DNA from: an uncultured Eubacterium sp.
GTDB lineage: Bacteria; Bacillota; Clostridia; Oscillospirales; Acutalibacteraceae
NCBI GenBank assembly: GCA_934561395.1
Contig: CAKTGF010000001.1
Span: 124,001 to 188,000 of the forward strand
DNA length: 64,000 nt
Reading direction: 5' to 3'
The notes under the pieces were generated by a model. It did no database searches. It was given only the letters and a program-made list of their open reading frames with translations, and was not told the origin of the DNA. Within the stretch, counting starts at the first letter, position 1. Each line of letters begins with the position of its first letter. Below are positions 1-8,744 of the stretch, in pieces. The position numbers and the translations under genes are program-made.

Positions 1-14
1 TTATCGCCTTTTTG

Positions 15-1358
15 TTAGTAATTAATCATATAGTGTTTAATTTCCCATTCGGAAACAGCCATTTTATAGGAATTCCACTCTTCCTTTTTGCCGTTAATGT
101 AGTTTCTGAACACATGCTCGCCAAGGGTTTCCTTAACAAACGGGTCAGCCTCTGCGGCTTTAATTGCCTCCTCCAATGAGCCGGGCAGACAATCAATACC
201 CAATTCGTCAAGTTCTGCCTGAGAAAGTGCATAAACATTTTCATCATAAGCAGGCGCAGGCTTTAAGCCTTTCTTAATGCCGTCAAGGCCTGCTGCAAGG
301 CAAAGTGCCATTTCAAGATATGGGTTGCAGGTTGGGTCGGGGCTGCGGAGCTCAACTCTTGTTCCCTTACCCCTTGACGCAGGGATACGAACAAGAACAG
401 ACCTGTTTGAGGTTGACCATACAAGGTATGACGGTGCCTCATAACCGGGAACCAATCTTTTATATGAATTTACTGTTGGGTTTGAAACAACGGCAATGCC
501 TTTAACATGGGCCATAATACCTGCAATAAAGGAATAAGCCGCATCACTTAAGCCAAGCTCGCCGTTAGGGTCGTCAAACACATTTTTGCCTGTTTTTAAA
601 TCGTAAAGTGACATATTGGTGTGCATACCCGAGCCACAAATACCCTCAATCGGCTTTGGCATAAAGGTTGCGTGCAAGCCGTGCTTTGTTGCGTAGGTTT
701 TAACAACATGCTTAAAGGTCATAACTCTGTCGGCAGAAGTCATAACATCGCCGAATTGGAAATCAATTTCGTGCTGACCTTTAGCAACCTCGTGGTGTGA
801 CGCCTCAATAGTATAGCCCATTTCTTCAAGGGCAAGGCAAATATCCCTACGGCAGTTAGAGCCTGTGTCAATTGGGTTAAGGTCAAAATAACCTGCCTTA
901 TCGTTGGTTTCAAGGGTGGGGTTACCGTCCTCGTCAACATTAAACAGGAAAAATTCACATTCGGGACCCACATTAAAGCCGTAGCCCATTTCGGCAGCCT
1001 GGTCAATAACCTTTTGAAGAACATTTCTTGGGTCGCCCTCAAAGGGAGTTTTATTATCCACCTTATAAACAGAGCAAATGAGCCTTGCTGTTTGGGCGTT
1101 TAAATGCTTTCTCCAGGGGAAAATTGCCCATGTGTCGTAATCGGGATGAAGGTACATATCGCTTTCATCAATTCTTACAAAGCCGTCAATAGACGAGCCG
1201 TCAAACATACAATCGTTATTAAGTGCCTTTTCAAGCTGTGAAAATGTAATTGCCACATTCTTCATAATACCGAACAAATCGGTAAACTGAAGCCTGATAA
1301 ATTCAACGCCGTTTTCCTTTGCATCTTTAAGTATTTGCTCCTTGGTGTACTTACTCAT
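15..1358 (-). CDS. glnA: Type I glutamine synthetase
   Basis: Makes glutamine from glutamate, ammonia and ATP in the cytoplasm; it is the main ammonia-assimilation enzyme. The 447-residue protein has the N-terminal beta-grasp region with DGSS at 53-56, the metal-binding strand GPECEFF near 131, and the substrate loop YKRLVPGYEAPSYL near 300. The length fits the short GSI-alpha form of Firmicutes, which lacks the adenylylation-type insertion, so control is expected by feedback and at transcription rather than by adenylylation (family knowledge). The ATG follows a GAGAGGGAA ribosome site. Transcription comes from a consensus promoter at 1436-1464 and passes a terminator-like hairpin before the gene, which suggests attenuation. 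Confidence 0.97.
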   Translation of the reverse strand: MSKYTKEQILKDAKENGVEFIRLQFTDLFGIMKNVAITFSQLEKALNNDCMFDGSSIDGFVRIDESDMYLHPDYDTWAIFPWRKHLNAQTARLICSVYKVDNKTPFEGDPRNVLQKVIDQAAEMGYGFNVGPECEFFLFNVDEDGNPTLETNDKAGYFDLNPIDTGSNCRRDICLALEEMGYTIEASHHEVAKGQHEIDFQFGDVMTSADRVMTFKHVVKTYATKHGLHATFMPKPIEGICGSGMHTNMSLYDLKTGKNVFDDPNGELGLSDAAYSFIAGIMAHVKGIAVVSNPTVNSYKRLVPGYEAPSYLVWSTSNRSVLVRIPASRGKGTRVELRSPDPTCNPYLEMALCLAAGLDGIKKGLKPAPAYDENVYALSQAELDELGIDCLPGSLEEAIKAAEADPFVKETLGEHVFRNYINGKKEEWNSYKMAVSEWEIKHYMINY

Positions 1359-1381
1359 AATTAATTCCCTCTCTATTGTAA

Positions 1382-1419
1382 GTTGAAAAAAAGGCGCCCC
1401 AAATAAACGGAACGCCTTT
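1382..1419 (-). terminator. Terminator-like hairpin in the glnA leader
   Basis: On the minus strand AAAGGCGUUCC pairs with GGGGCGCCUUU (11 bp including two G-U pairs) and is followed directly by seven U. It lies between the glnA promoter and the glnA start, so it can both stop read-through from the upstream capA-like gene and attenuate glnA. The predicted RNA start is only about 10 nt before the hairpin. Confidence 0.8.
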
Positions 1420-1435
1420 GTTCTGATACGACACT

Positions 1436-1464
1436 ATTATATACATAAATTAACAATTTGTCAA
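1436..1464 (-). promoter_or_regulatory. Sigma-A type promoter of glnA
   Basis: Minus strand TTGACA (1459-1464) and TATAAT (1436-1441) are separated by exactly 17 bp, a perfect consensus. The predicted start is near 1429, leaving a leader of about 70 nt that contains the hairpin at 1389-1419. Confidence 0.88.
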
Positions 1465-1488
1465 TCAATATAAAATAAATGCATTAAG

Positions 1489-2694
1489 TTATTCAAAATC
1501 CAAAAAATCCTTATCAATTATATCGCTTACCAAGTTCTTAAAATAGCTTACAGTAGCACCCGACTGTGCCTGATTTGCCGCAAGCTCATCGGTATAATCG
1601 TTAAATTTGTAAACAGTAAATTTGTAGCCCGAACCGTTATTTGTATAATAATCAATAACCGGCGCAAGCTTTGCGTTTGTAATTTGGATTTCGCCGTCAA
1701 TACGCTCTACCGTAATTTCTGCCATACCGCCGCACATTTGGTTAAGGTTTGTTTGGTGGCTGATAAAATTGCCGATTGAATAATAAACAAGCATTTTTTT
1801 GCCTGTATCCTCGTTGGTGTACCACTCAACGGGCTGGAGCACATGGGGATGGGTGCCGATTACTATATCAACCCCCAAGTCTGAGAAAAGCTTAACGTAT
1901 TCCTTTTGCTGCTCCGAAACATCATGGCTGTTTTCAGTTCCCCAGTGTGGGAATACCATAACAACATCGGCATTTTCCCTTGCCTGCTTAACATCCGATG
2001 TTACCTTTTCCTCAGTTAAAAGGTTAACCAAATAGGGCTTATCATCGGGAACCGGGATACCGTTTGTGCCGTAGGTGTAGTTAAGAATTGCAAACTTAAT
2101 ATCATTTTTGGTAACATATGTAATTGTATTATATTCATCCTCAGAGCCGTTTGTGCCCACATGGGTAACATCGCTGTGGTTTGCAAAAAACTCAAGTTCC
2201 TTTTCAATGCCTGCGGAGCCAATATCCATTGAATGGTTGGTTGCACAGGTAAACACATTAAAGCCTGCGTTGATTGCAGCCTCGCCAACCTCCCACGGAG
2301 TGTTAAACATTGGGTAGCCGCTGTATGCAAAGCTGTCGCCGCCAAGCATGGTTTCCTGGTTAATTACAGCCAAATCGGCCGCCTTAATATAGCTTGAGGT
2401 GTTTGCGTAAAAGGCATCGTAATTTAAGCTGCCGTCTGACTGCTCGCCCGCTGCAATGCAGGTGTTGTGAATAAGGTTATCACCCACCGCAACAATATTA
2501 ACCTTTGTGTTAAGGGGCGTTGTATCTGTGGGCTGGGTGGTTTGCTCAGCTGTTGTAGAATTTGTGGGTGCTTTTAGGTCATTATTCTTTGTAATATTTC
2601 CGCTGACAGCAAGAGATACCACAACTATAACCGCACAAAGCACGGGAACAAGCACCGGAAGTGATTTTTTTAAGTTAAACTTGCCCTTAGGCAT
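1489..2694 (-). CDS. CapA family protein (PGA_cap metallophosphatase-like)
   Basis: A 401-residue membrane-anchored protein with an N-terminal hydrophobic segment at about 10-32 and a Thr/Asn-rich linker. The extracellular domain carries the CapA/PgsA motif set: VAVGDNLIHN, NQET, CATNHSMDIG, GTHPHVLQPVEWY and YSIGNFIS. Family members resemble calcineurin-like metallophosphatases and are linked to poly-gamma-glutamate or capsule export, but many stand alone with unknown substrate. No pgsB/pgsC-like genes are adjacent, so a polyglutamate role is not supported here. It is transcribed in the same direction as glnA but is separated from it by the glnA promoter. Confidence 0.85.
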   Translation of the reverse strand: MPKGKFNLKKSLPVLVPVLCAVIVVVSLAVSGNITKNNDLKAPTNSTTAEQTTQPTDTTPLNTKVNIVAVGDNLIHNTCIAAGEQSDGSLNYDAFYANTSSYIKAADLAVINQETMLGGDSFAYSGYPMFNTPWEVGEAAINAGFNVFTCATNHSMDIGSAGIEKELEFFANHSDVTHVGTNGSEDEYNTITYVTKNDIKFAILNYTYGTNGIPVPDDKPYLVNLLTEEKVTSDVKQARENADVVMVFPHWGTENSHDVSEQQKEYVKLFSDLGVDIVIGTHPHVLQPVEWYTNEDTGKKMLVYYSIGNFISHQTNLNQMCGGMAEITVERIDGEIQITNAKLAPVIDYYTNNGSGYKFTVYKFNDYTDELAANQAQSGATVSYFKNLVSDIIDKDFLDFE

Positions 2695-2788
2695 AATATC
2701 AACTCCATAACTGTTTTATTTTTTATATTATATCAATCAACGCCCGGCAAATCAATTACTATTTAAAAAAATTAAGCATTTGTAAATA

Positions 2789-2818
2789 TTGACAACGGAG
2801 TGGCTAATATAGTATATT
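2789..2818 (+). promoter_or_regulatory. Promoter of the CaCA antiporter
   Basis: TTGACA at 2789-2794 and TATATT at 2813-2818 with an 18-bp spacer, about 40 bp before the GGGGG ribosome site and the ATG of the downstream gene. Confidence 0.65.
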
Positions 2819-2859
2819 AATGGTTACGGTTTAAAAATTAATATTTTGGGGGTTTTAAA

Positions 2860-3939
2860 ATGCTTGAATCGTTTTTCAGTACCGCTTCAACACCTGTTGT
2901 TTTGGTATTATTCATAGTCGGCTTAGTCTTAATCATCAAGGGCGGCGACTGGTTTGTTGACAGCGCAAGCTGGATTGCAGAGGTGCTTGGTGTGCCGAAA
3001 TTTGTTATAGGCGCAACAATTGTTTCAATTGCAACCACCCTGCCTGAAATGATAGTAAGCATTGCCGCAACTGTAAAAGGCAATGTTGAAATGGCGGCAG
3101 GCAATGCAATCGGCTCTGTTACCGCAAACACCGCAATGATAATGGGCCTTTTCATTGTATGTATGCCCTTTGCGGTTAAAAGAAAGGATTTTGCTCCAAA
3201 ATCGCTTATGATGTTCGGTGCCTCCGCACTGCTTATTTTAGGCTGCATTTTCACAGAGCAAAAGCAATTGGAATTTGTGGGCGAAACCCATAATTTCTAC
3301 TCACTTTCAACAATCGGCGTTATTTTACTTTTGGTTGTATTTATTGCATTCTTTATCGAAAACTTTATTTCAATGAAAAACGCAAGCACGCAAATTGAGC
3401 CAAGCCCGGATAACATTGGATTACAGGAGGAGGACAACATTGTCCCCACAAAAAGCAATGTAGCCGCAAGCGAATGGGTTAAAAATGTTGTTATGTTTAT
3501 TGTAGGCGCAGCGGCAACCGTTGTGGGCGCTCAGCTTTTGGTAAACGGCGGCACCGTTCTTGCAGAGGATATCGGTATTCCGCAAAGGCTTATCAGCGTT
3601 ATTGCCATTGCGATAGGAACCTCGCTGCCCGAGCTTGTAACAACAATTACGGCATTAAGGAAAAAAGAGGGTGCACTCTCTGTGGGCAACATTCTCGGTG
3701 CAAACATTATTGATTTAACCCTTATTCTTCCCATTTGCTCATTTGTTTCGTTGGGCAAGGGCCAGGGTGCACTTGCAGTTGCCACAAGTTCTGTTCAAAT
3801 TGACATGGTTGTTTGCCTTGTTGCAATCGCCGTTGCTGTTATACCCACAATTATTACACAAAAATTCCACCGCTGGCAGGGTGCAGTAACCCTTATCGGC
3901 TATATCGGATATGTAATTGCAACAGTGGTTGTAAAATAG
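2860..3939 (+). CDS. Calcium/sodium:cation antiporter, CaCA family (YrbG-like)
   Basis: A 359-residue polytopic inner-membrane exchanger. The two inverted alpha repeats typical of Na+/Ca2+ exchangers are visible: the first has GGDWFVDSA and then GATIVSIATTLPEM and GNAIGSVTANT; the second has LVNGGTVLAEDIGIP, AIAIGTSLPELVTT and GNILGANIIDL. The acidic and Ser/Thr-rich cores of these repeats form the ion site in the family. A hydrophilic linker at roughly 170-205 separates the halves. It is a single-gene unit with its own promoter and is followed by hairpins. The transported ion cannot be decided from sequence alone. Confidence 0.92.
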   Translation: MLESFFSTASTPVVLVLFIVGLVLIIKGGDWFVDSASWIAEVLGVPKFVIGATIVSIATTLPEMIVSIAATVKGNVEMAAGNAIGSVTANTAMIMGLFIVCMPFAVKRKDFAPKSLMMFGASALLILGCIFTEQKQLEFVGETHNFYSLSTIGVILLLVVFIAFFIENFISMKNASTQIEPSPDNIGLQEEDNIVPTKSNVAASEWVKNVVMFIVGAAATVVGAQLLVNGGTVLAEDIGIPQRLISVIAIAIGTSLPELVTTITALRKKEGALSVGNILGANIIDLTLILPICSFVSLGKGQGALAVATSSVQIDMVVCLVAIAVAVIPTIITQKFHRWQGAVTLIGYIGYVIATVVVK

Positions 3940-3945
3940 CTTATA

Positions 3946-3990
3946 GAAATTCAGAGGCTGTTGAGAAAGGTTCTGAATTTCGTTTTCTTG
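3946..3990 (+). terminator. Candidate terminator after the antiporter
   Basis: GAAATTCAGA (3946-3955) pairs with TCTGAATTTC (3972-3981), followed by GTTTTCTT. The loop is 16 nt, so it is a modest terminator. The rest of the 362-bp gap to the next gene holds two further hairpins and a promoter, and no gene that I recognise. Confidence 0.5.
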
Positions 3991-4041
3991 CGAACTTTGC
4001 TGTACGATGGTACCGCTTGTGAGCAAAAAACGGAAAACGCA

Positions 4042-4080
4042 AAAAGCACTGTGAACTCGATGTTTGCAGTGCTTTTATTT
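4042..4080 (+). terminator. Hairpin with T-rich tail, candidate terminator
   Basis: AAAAGCACTG (4042-4051) pairs with CAGTGCTTTT (4067-4076), ending in TTTTATTT. It could act on either strand. Confidence 0.55.
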
Positions 4081-4188
4081 GAATTATGTTATTACAAAAT
4101 TTAATTTGGGGATAGTATTGCCCACCATTTACTTAACAATATATTGCAAAACAACTTTGGCGTGTTTAAGAGCCTTTATCGACAGCCT

Positions 4189-4220
4189 AACGGTATCTTA
4201 GTAAGATACCGTTTTTATTT
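4189..4220 (+). terminator. Strong intrinsic terminator
   Basis: AACGGTATC and GATACCGTT form a perfect stem around TTAGTAA, followed by TTTTATTTTT. It insulates the next promoter. Confidence 0.75.
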
Positions 4221-4223
4221 TTA

Positions 4224-4252
4224 TTGACAAAAGTTCTTTGCTCGTTTACACT
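4224..4252 (+). promoter_or_regulatory. Candidate promoter of the 374-residue membrane protein
   Basis: TTGACA at 4224-4229 and a weak TACACT at 4247-4252 with a 17-bp spacer, 50 bp before the gene. Confidence 0.5.
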
Positions 4253-4301
4253 TATATTAATAACACTGCAAAAACAAAAGCAATAAAACCGAGGTGGATA
4301 T

Positions 4302-5426
4302 ATGGATAACGAAAAAATCACAAGCATAAACGAAGGTGCCGAAAAGCCCCGGTTTGTTTTTGAATTTACGGAAACCTACGGCGAATGGTCAACCGTGTTC
4401 AAAAGCATATTGTTCCGCAAAATACCGTTATGGCTGGCTGTGATTGAATTAATTTGCTTAATGCTCATAACCTTTGATTTGTTCCTTATGGGCGACACCG
4501 TGCCGTCATTTACTAAGGTAATTGCAATCATTTTGGTAATAATAGCAATTACCGTATTTTTCCTGCCGAATATTGAAAGCCGTTTAAAGCTTTCAGCTGC
4601 AAAGCAAATGAGCGGTGGCGTTAAATACCCAACAAAATACACAATATCGGACAAAATTTATATTGACGAGGGCAATATTCATCAGGAATTTAATTTTGAG
4701 GATGTTACAGGTATTTATGAAAAGGATAATTTAATTATCATAAAGCTCCACAAAACGGTTTACGGATACATAAGCAGAAGTGCAATGAACGATATCGAGG
4801 CTCAAAAGCTTATCAATTACCTAAGGATGAACACTAATCTTCCGAAAGAGAAGAAAGCGGGAAAAATTTTCTTTCCTGCTTTGGTTATAATTTTGTGCCT
4901 TGTAACGGCTTTATATACCGGCGCCGCATTAATGACTGAGGTATATGTTAAAAATCACATTTCATATATGTCAGCCGAGGAACTTGCAAAACTTAACGAT
5001 ACACAGCTTTTTGAGGGCTTAATGAAAAGCTATGATAATCAATATAACTATTCGGTTGATTATTACTCCGATGAATTTGACACCTTTTACACGGTGGGCG
5101 AGTTTTATAACGAGTTTGAAAACGGCGGTCTGTGCTCATATTGGTATAACACCGAAGGCAAATATTCAGATGATTTGGAAGAGGCACTCATTGAAATCGG
5201 TTGTGAAGATATTGCAGAGGAATATCAAAAATTCATAGATGATAACAACATTAACGATTTTGACTGCTTTTATACCAGCAATTATGACACCATAGCTGAC
5301 AAATACCCTTATGACGATTTTAACAACAGCAACAAGGTAAACGATGATGAGCTGTTTAATTCGCTGATGAAATATGTGCGAAATAATCTTGACAGCATTA
5401 CCCAACCCAAAGAAGAATTAATATAG
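4302..5426 (+). CDS. Membrane protein with YcxB-like cytoplasmic part and acidic outer tail
   Basis: Function unknown. Of 374 residues, two helices (about 40-64 and 70-90) form a hairpin. They are followed by a soluble region of about 100 residues (near 90-185) whose pattern of two-helix anchor plus a small beta domain resembles YcxB-like proteins. A third helix at about 188-212 leads to a C-terminal region of about 160 residues that is very rich in Asp, Glu, Tyr and Asn (stretches such as YSVDYYSDEFDTFY), probably outside the cell. An AGGTGG ribosome site precedes the ATG. It is a single-gene unit between its own promoter and a bidirectional terminator. The YcxB resemblance is by eye and weak. 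Confidence 0.7.
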   Translation: MDNEKITSINEGAEKPRFVFEFTETYGEWSTVFKSILFRKIPLWLAVIELICLMLITFDLFLMGDTVPSFTKVIAIILVIIAITVFFLPNIESRLKLSAAKQMSGGVKYPTKYTISDKIYIDEGNIHQEFNFEDVTGIYEKDNLIIIKLHKTVYGYISRSAMNDIEAQKLINYLRMNTNLPKEKKAGKIFFPALVIILCLVTALYTGAALMTEVYVKNHISYMSAEELAKLNDTQLFEGLMKSYDNQYNYSVDYYSDEFDTFYTVGEFYNEFENGGLCSYWYNTEGKYSDDLEEALIEIGCEDIAEEYQKFIDDNNINDFDCFYTSNYDTIADKYPYDDFNNSNKVNDDELFNSLMKYVRNNLDSITQPKEELI

Positions 5427-5438
5427 CATATATTAAAA

Positions 5439-5470
5439 AATCCCGTTAATACGCAAGTATTAACGGGATT
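5439..5470. terminator. Bidirectional terminator between convergent genes
   Basis: AATCCCGTTAATAC (5439-5452) and GTATTAACGGGATT (5457-5470) form a perfect 14-bp stem with a GCAA tetraloop. T-rich tails lie on both sides, so it ends both the plus-strand membrane protein gene and minus-strand lepA. Confidence 0.9.
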
Positions 5471-5476
5471 TTGTTG

Positions 5477-7297
5477 TTAATCATCATCGTCGCTTGAAAG
5501 CTTGAGCACTGCCATAAACGCCTCCTGTGGCACCTCAACGGAGCCGAATTGGCGCATACGCTTTTTGCCCTCTTTTTGCTTTTCAAGGAGCTTTTTCTTA
5601 CGGGTAACATCGCCGCCGTAGCATTTTGCAAGCACATCCTTACGCAACGCCTTAACGGTTTCCCTTGCAATAACCTTGCCGCCGATTGCAACCTGAATGG
5701 GTATTTCAAAAAGGTGGCGTGGTATATATTTTTTAAGTTGCTCGGCAATTCGTCTTGCACGCTGATAAGCCTTTTCCCTGTGGATAATAAAGGAAAGTGC
5801 ATCGATAACATCGCCGTTAAGCATAACATCAACCTTAACCAAATCGCTTTTGCGATAATCCTTAAGCTCATAATCAAAAGAGGCGTAGCCACGGGTTCTT
5901 GACTTTAGTGCGTCAAAGAAATCGTAAATAATTTCGTTAAGGGGTAATTCATAATGAATATCAACTCTTTCGGGAGTGATATAATCCATATTTTTAAATA
6001 TTCCCCTTTTATCCTGGCACATATCCATAACCGTTCCCACAAAATCCGAGGGAACATAAATGTGGGCATCCGCAAAGGGCTCCTCGCAGTAATCAATATA
6101 TGCAGGGTCGGGATAATTTGTTGGGTTATCAATTTCAACCATTGTGCCGTCGGTTAAATAAATTTTATAAACAACCGAGGGAACAGTGGCAATAAGGTCA
6201 AGGTTATATTCTCTGTCAAGTCGCTCCTGAATAATTTCAAGGTGCAACAGTCCCAAAAATCCGCAACGGAAACCAAAGCCCAGAGCGCCCGAGGTTTCAG
6301 GCTCGTAGGACAATGACGCATCGTTAAGCTGGAGCTTTTCAAGGGCGTCACGCAGAGCCTCGTAATCGGCACCATCGGCAGGATACAAGCCGCAATAAAC
6401 CATTGGGTTAACCTTGCGGTAGCCGGGAAGCGGCTCCTTTGCAGGGTTTTGTGCGGTTGTTACCGTATCGCCCACATGGGCGTCGCCAACGGTTTTAATT
6501 GAAGCGGTAATGTAACCGACCTCGCCTGCACAAAGCTCCTTGGCAGGCTCCATGGAGGTTGCACGCATATAGCCCACCTCAACAACATTAAACTCTGCGC
6601 CGGTTGACATAATTCGCATTGTGTCGCCGGCTTTAATTTTGCCCTCTTTTATTCTTACATAAACAATTACGCCCCTGTATGAATCGTAAACAGAGTCAAA
6701 AATAAGGGCTTGCAAGGGCTTATTGTCATCCCCTGTGGGGGGCGAAACCTCATTAACAATGTATTCAAGCACCTGCTCAACATTTTCTCCGGTTTTGGCA
6801 CTGATTCGTGGCGCATCCATGCACTCAATGCCCACAACATCCTCAACCTCCTTAGCCACACGCTCGGGGTCTGCGGCAGGCAGGTCAATTTTGTTGATAA
6901 CAGGCAATATATCCAAATCGTGGTCAAGGGCAAGGTAGGTGTTAGCAAGGGTTTGCGCCTCGACCCCCTGAGAGGCGTCAACAATTAAAATTGCGCCCTC
7001 ACAAGCGGCAAGGGAGCGTGAAACCTCGTAGTTAAAGTCAACATGCCCCGGGGTATCAATAAGGTTAAAAACATATTCCTCGCCGTTTTTGGCAACATAA
7101 TTAAGTTTTACCGCATGGGCCTTAATGGTAATGCCCCTTTCCCTTTCCAAATCCATATCGTCAAGGATTTGCTCCTGCATTTCACGCTTTGCAACGGAGC
7201 TTGTAAGCTCCAAAAGCCTGTCTGCTAAGGTGGATTTTCCGTGGTCGATATGGGCTATAATTGAAAAATTCCTAATGTGATCTTTATTTACTGACAA
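5477..7297 (-). CDS. lepA: Elongation factor 4 (LepA), ribosome back-translocase GTPase
   Basis: Cytoplasmic translational GTPase. The 606-residue length is standard. The G domain begins with AHIDHGKST (P-loop) and the switch region has RERGITIKA, then DTPGHVDF and NKIDLP. The C-terminal unique region of LepA is present, including GVIVYVRIKEG, FRCGFLGLLHLEI and the basic tail. It lies 9 nt after the nucleotidyltransferase gene, so it is probably the last gene of a minus-strand operon. Its usual clostridial partner hemN is not next to it. Confidence 0.97.
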   Translation of the reverse strand: MSVNKDHIRNFSIIAHIDHGKSTLADRLLELTSSVAKREMQEQILDDMDLERERGITIKAHAVKLNYVAKNGEEYVFNLIDTPGHVDFNYEVSRSLAACEGAILIVDASQGVEAQTLANTYLALDHDLDILPVINKIDLPAADPERVAKEVEDVVGIECMDAPRISAKTGENVEQVLEYIVNEVSPPTGDDNKPLQALIFDSVYDSYRGVIVYVRIKEGKIKAGDTMRIMSTGAEFNVVEVGYMRATSMEPAKELCAGEVGYITASIKTVGDAHVGDTVTTAQNPAKEPLPGYRKVNPMVYCGLYPADGADYEALRDALEKLQLNDASLSYEPETSGALGFGFRCGFLGLLHLEIIQERLDREYNLDLIATVPSVVYKIYLTDGTMVEIDNPTNYPDPAYIDYCEEPFADAHIYVPSDFVGTVMDMCQDKRGIFKNMDYITPERVDIHYELPLNEIIYDFFDALKSRTRGYASFDYELKDYRKSDLVKVDVMLNGDVIDALSFIIHREKAYQRARRIAEQLKKYIPRHLFEIPIQVAIGGKVIARETVKALRKDVLAKCYGGDVTRKKKLLEKQKEGKKRMRQFGSVEVPQEAFMAVLKLSSDDDD

Positions 7298-7306
7298 TTT
7301 GTTTTC

Positions 7307-8449
7307 CTAAACCTTTTTTAATTTATTAATTTCCTTTTTAACTGCGGATTTTTTATACCGCATACGGTCAAATATTCTTTTAATATAAAAATACGGCAGC
7401 AAAAACGGCAGTTTGTTCAGCAAGGGGTAATTATCCCTCATAACAGCCTTGCCGGGGAACAGTCTTGAAAGAACATAACCAAGTTTTCCGCCGTGTGCCT
7501 TAACCTTTTCGCTGTAGCTTTCGCCCTTGCCGTAAACGGCACCGTTAAGCATATCAATAAGCAGGCACATTTGCTCATCATTACATTCGCCGTCCTCAAA
7601 AACGGCATTTGCCAAGCCGTCAACCATAACTTTAAACTGCGGTATTGTAATATCCGGCAAATCCTCAATAAGCGAGGAGTTGGGGTTATCCTGAATTTTT
7701 TGGAGCAGCTCGTTGATATAATCGAAATCAAGGTCTTGGCTGTTTTTGTTAAGCAAATACATATCGCACAAAAAGCGAACTCCGCAGCCCTCCATAATAT
7801 AATGCTTAAACATATGCAGCAGGGTAAAGGCGTAAAACAGCTCATCGCTCATTTTGTAAAGCATGGTGCCGCCCCCTGCCGGGGTTGCGGTGCTCCAAAC
7901 CAAATCGGAGGTGAAAATTTCCTTCATATATTCATGGTTAAAAAGCTCAAAATGCAATTCCAGCATTGTGTAGGGCTCTTTAAAATAATCATCCGATTTA
8001 AAGGTTGAGCTGGAGCAATAGTAGCCGTAGGCTTTCATAATTTCTGCAGCCGCTTCACGACATTCAAGGGGTATCATAATATCATTATCGCTCATTTGGC
8101 GCATAAGCGTTTGGGGATACAGTTCCCTTAACACCAAGCCCTTGAGCAAAATGTATTTAATACCCTTTTTGTCGAACTCCGCTAAAATGCTTTCTCTCTC
8201 ATGGTTAACCACAAGAGTTTTTTGCAGCTCGGTCAGCTTATAATTATTCCATTTGGATTTTTCCTCATCGCTTAATGCGTGGGCCTCCTCCAAGCACGGA
8301 AGAATAATGTTGTAAACCTGCTGAACATTTGCAAGCTTTAACAGCCTTTCGGTGTCAACCTGATTATCAACCTCCGCCGGCTGCTTTAAAAGCGCACACC
8401 TTAGCAAAAGCAACAGATAATCCTTTTCTCTATCGCCGGTATTAATCAT
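7307..8449 (-). CDS. Nucleotidyltransferase-fold protein (NTP_transf_5 type)
   Basis: A 380-residue protein with the signature of the PF14907-type nucleotidyltransferase family: LLKGLVLRE at 101-109, then a Tyr-Pro turn and RQMSDNDIMI at 117-126, where the acidic pair would bind metal. A helical N-terminal part and a basic C-terminal tail flank the domain. These proteins are often found beside polysaccharide or RiPP genes and their substrate is unknown. Here it directly follows a PqqD-like gene (14 nt gap) and precedes lepA (9 nt gap), so the three are probably co-transcribed. Confidence 0.75.
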   Translation of the reverse strand: MINTGDREKDYLLLLLRCALLKQPAEVDNQVDTERLLKLANVQQVYNIILPCLEEAHALSDEEKSKWNNYKLTELQKTLVVNHERESILAEFDKKGIKYILLKGLVLRELYPQTLMRQMSDNDIMIPLECREAAAEIMKAYGYYCSSSTFKSDDYFKEPYTMLELHFELFNHEYMKEIFTSDLVWSTATPAGGGTMLYKMSDELFYAFTLLHMFKHYIMEGCGVRFLCDMYLLNKNSQDLDFDYINELLQKIQDNPNSSLIEDLPDITIPQFKVMVDGLANAVFEDGECNDEQMCLLIDMLNGAVYGKGESYSEKVKAHGGKLGYVLSRLFPGKAVMRDNYPLLNKLPFLLPYFYIKRIFDRMRYKKSAVKKEINKLKKV

Positions 8450-8463
8450 AAAATCTGCCCTTA

Positions 8464-8727
8464 TCAGTCTAAAATATCCATATCTTTAAGCTGTGCCAAT
8501 ATTTCCTTAACATCGGCTCTGATAACATCCTCGGGTGCGTCGTACTTGTCGCACATAGCCTTAACAATGCTGTCCTCGGTTTGCTCTGTTTTCAAAAGCT
8601 GAAAAATAAAATTAGCTGTGGGGTTGTTGTTAATAAGCCCGTGGAATTTTTTAGACAGCGAGCCTGTTGCAATTGCAAAATCTCTGCCGTCAACACTGCC
8701 GAGAACTATTTCGTCTTTAAGTTTCAT
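8464..8727 (-). CDS. PqqD-like peptide chaperone
   Basis: An 87-residue protein with the PqqD / RiPP recognition element layout: an N-terminal beta region, the central NNNPTANFIFQLL segment (compare the usual N-x-T-A-x-x-I-W-x-L), and a C-terminal helical part with EDVIRADVKEILAQLKDMDIL. PqqD proteins present precursor peptides to radical-SAM or other modifying enzymes. No radical-SAM gene or precursor peptide is visible nearby; neighbours are an FAD oxidoreductase upstream (17 nt) and a nucleotidyltransferase downstream. Confidence 0.75.
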   Translation of the reverse strand: MKLKDEIVLGSVDGRDFAIATGSLSKKFHGLINNNPTANFIFQLLKTEQTEDSIVKAMCDKYDAPEDVIRADVKEILAQLKDMDILD

Positions 8728-8744
8728 ACTACCATTCCTTTTAA

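Noticed and set aside
3940..4026. Short ORF between the antiporter and the first hairpins
   Set aside because: It spans inverted repeats, lacks a ribosome site and has no recognisable protein features.
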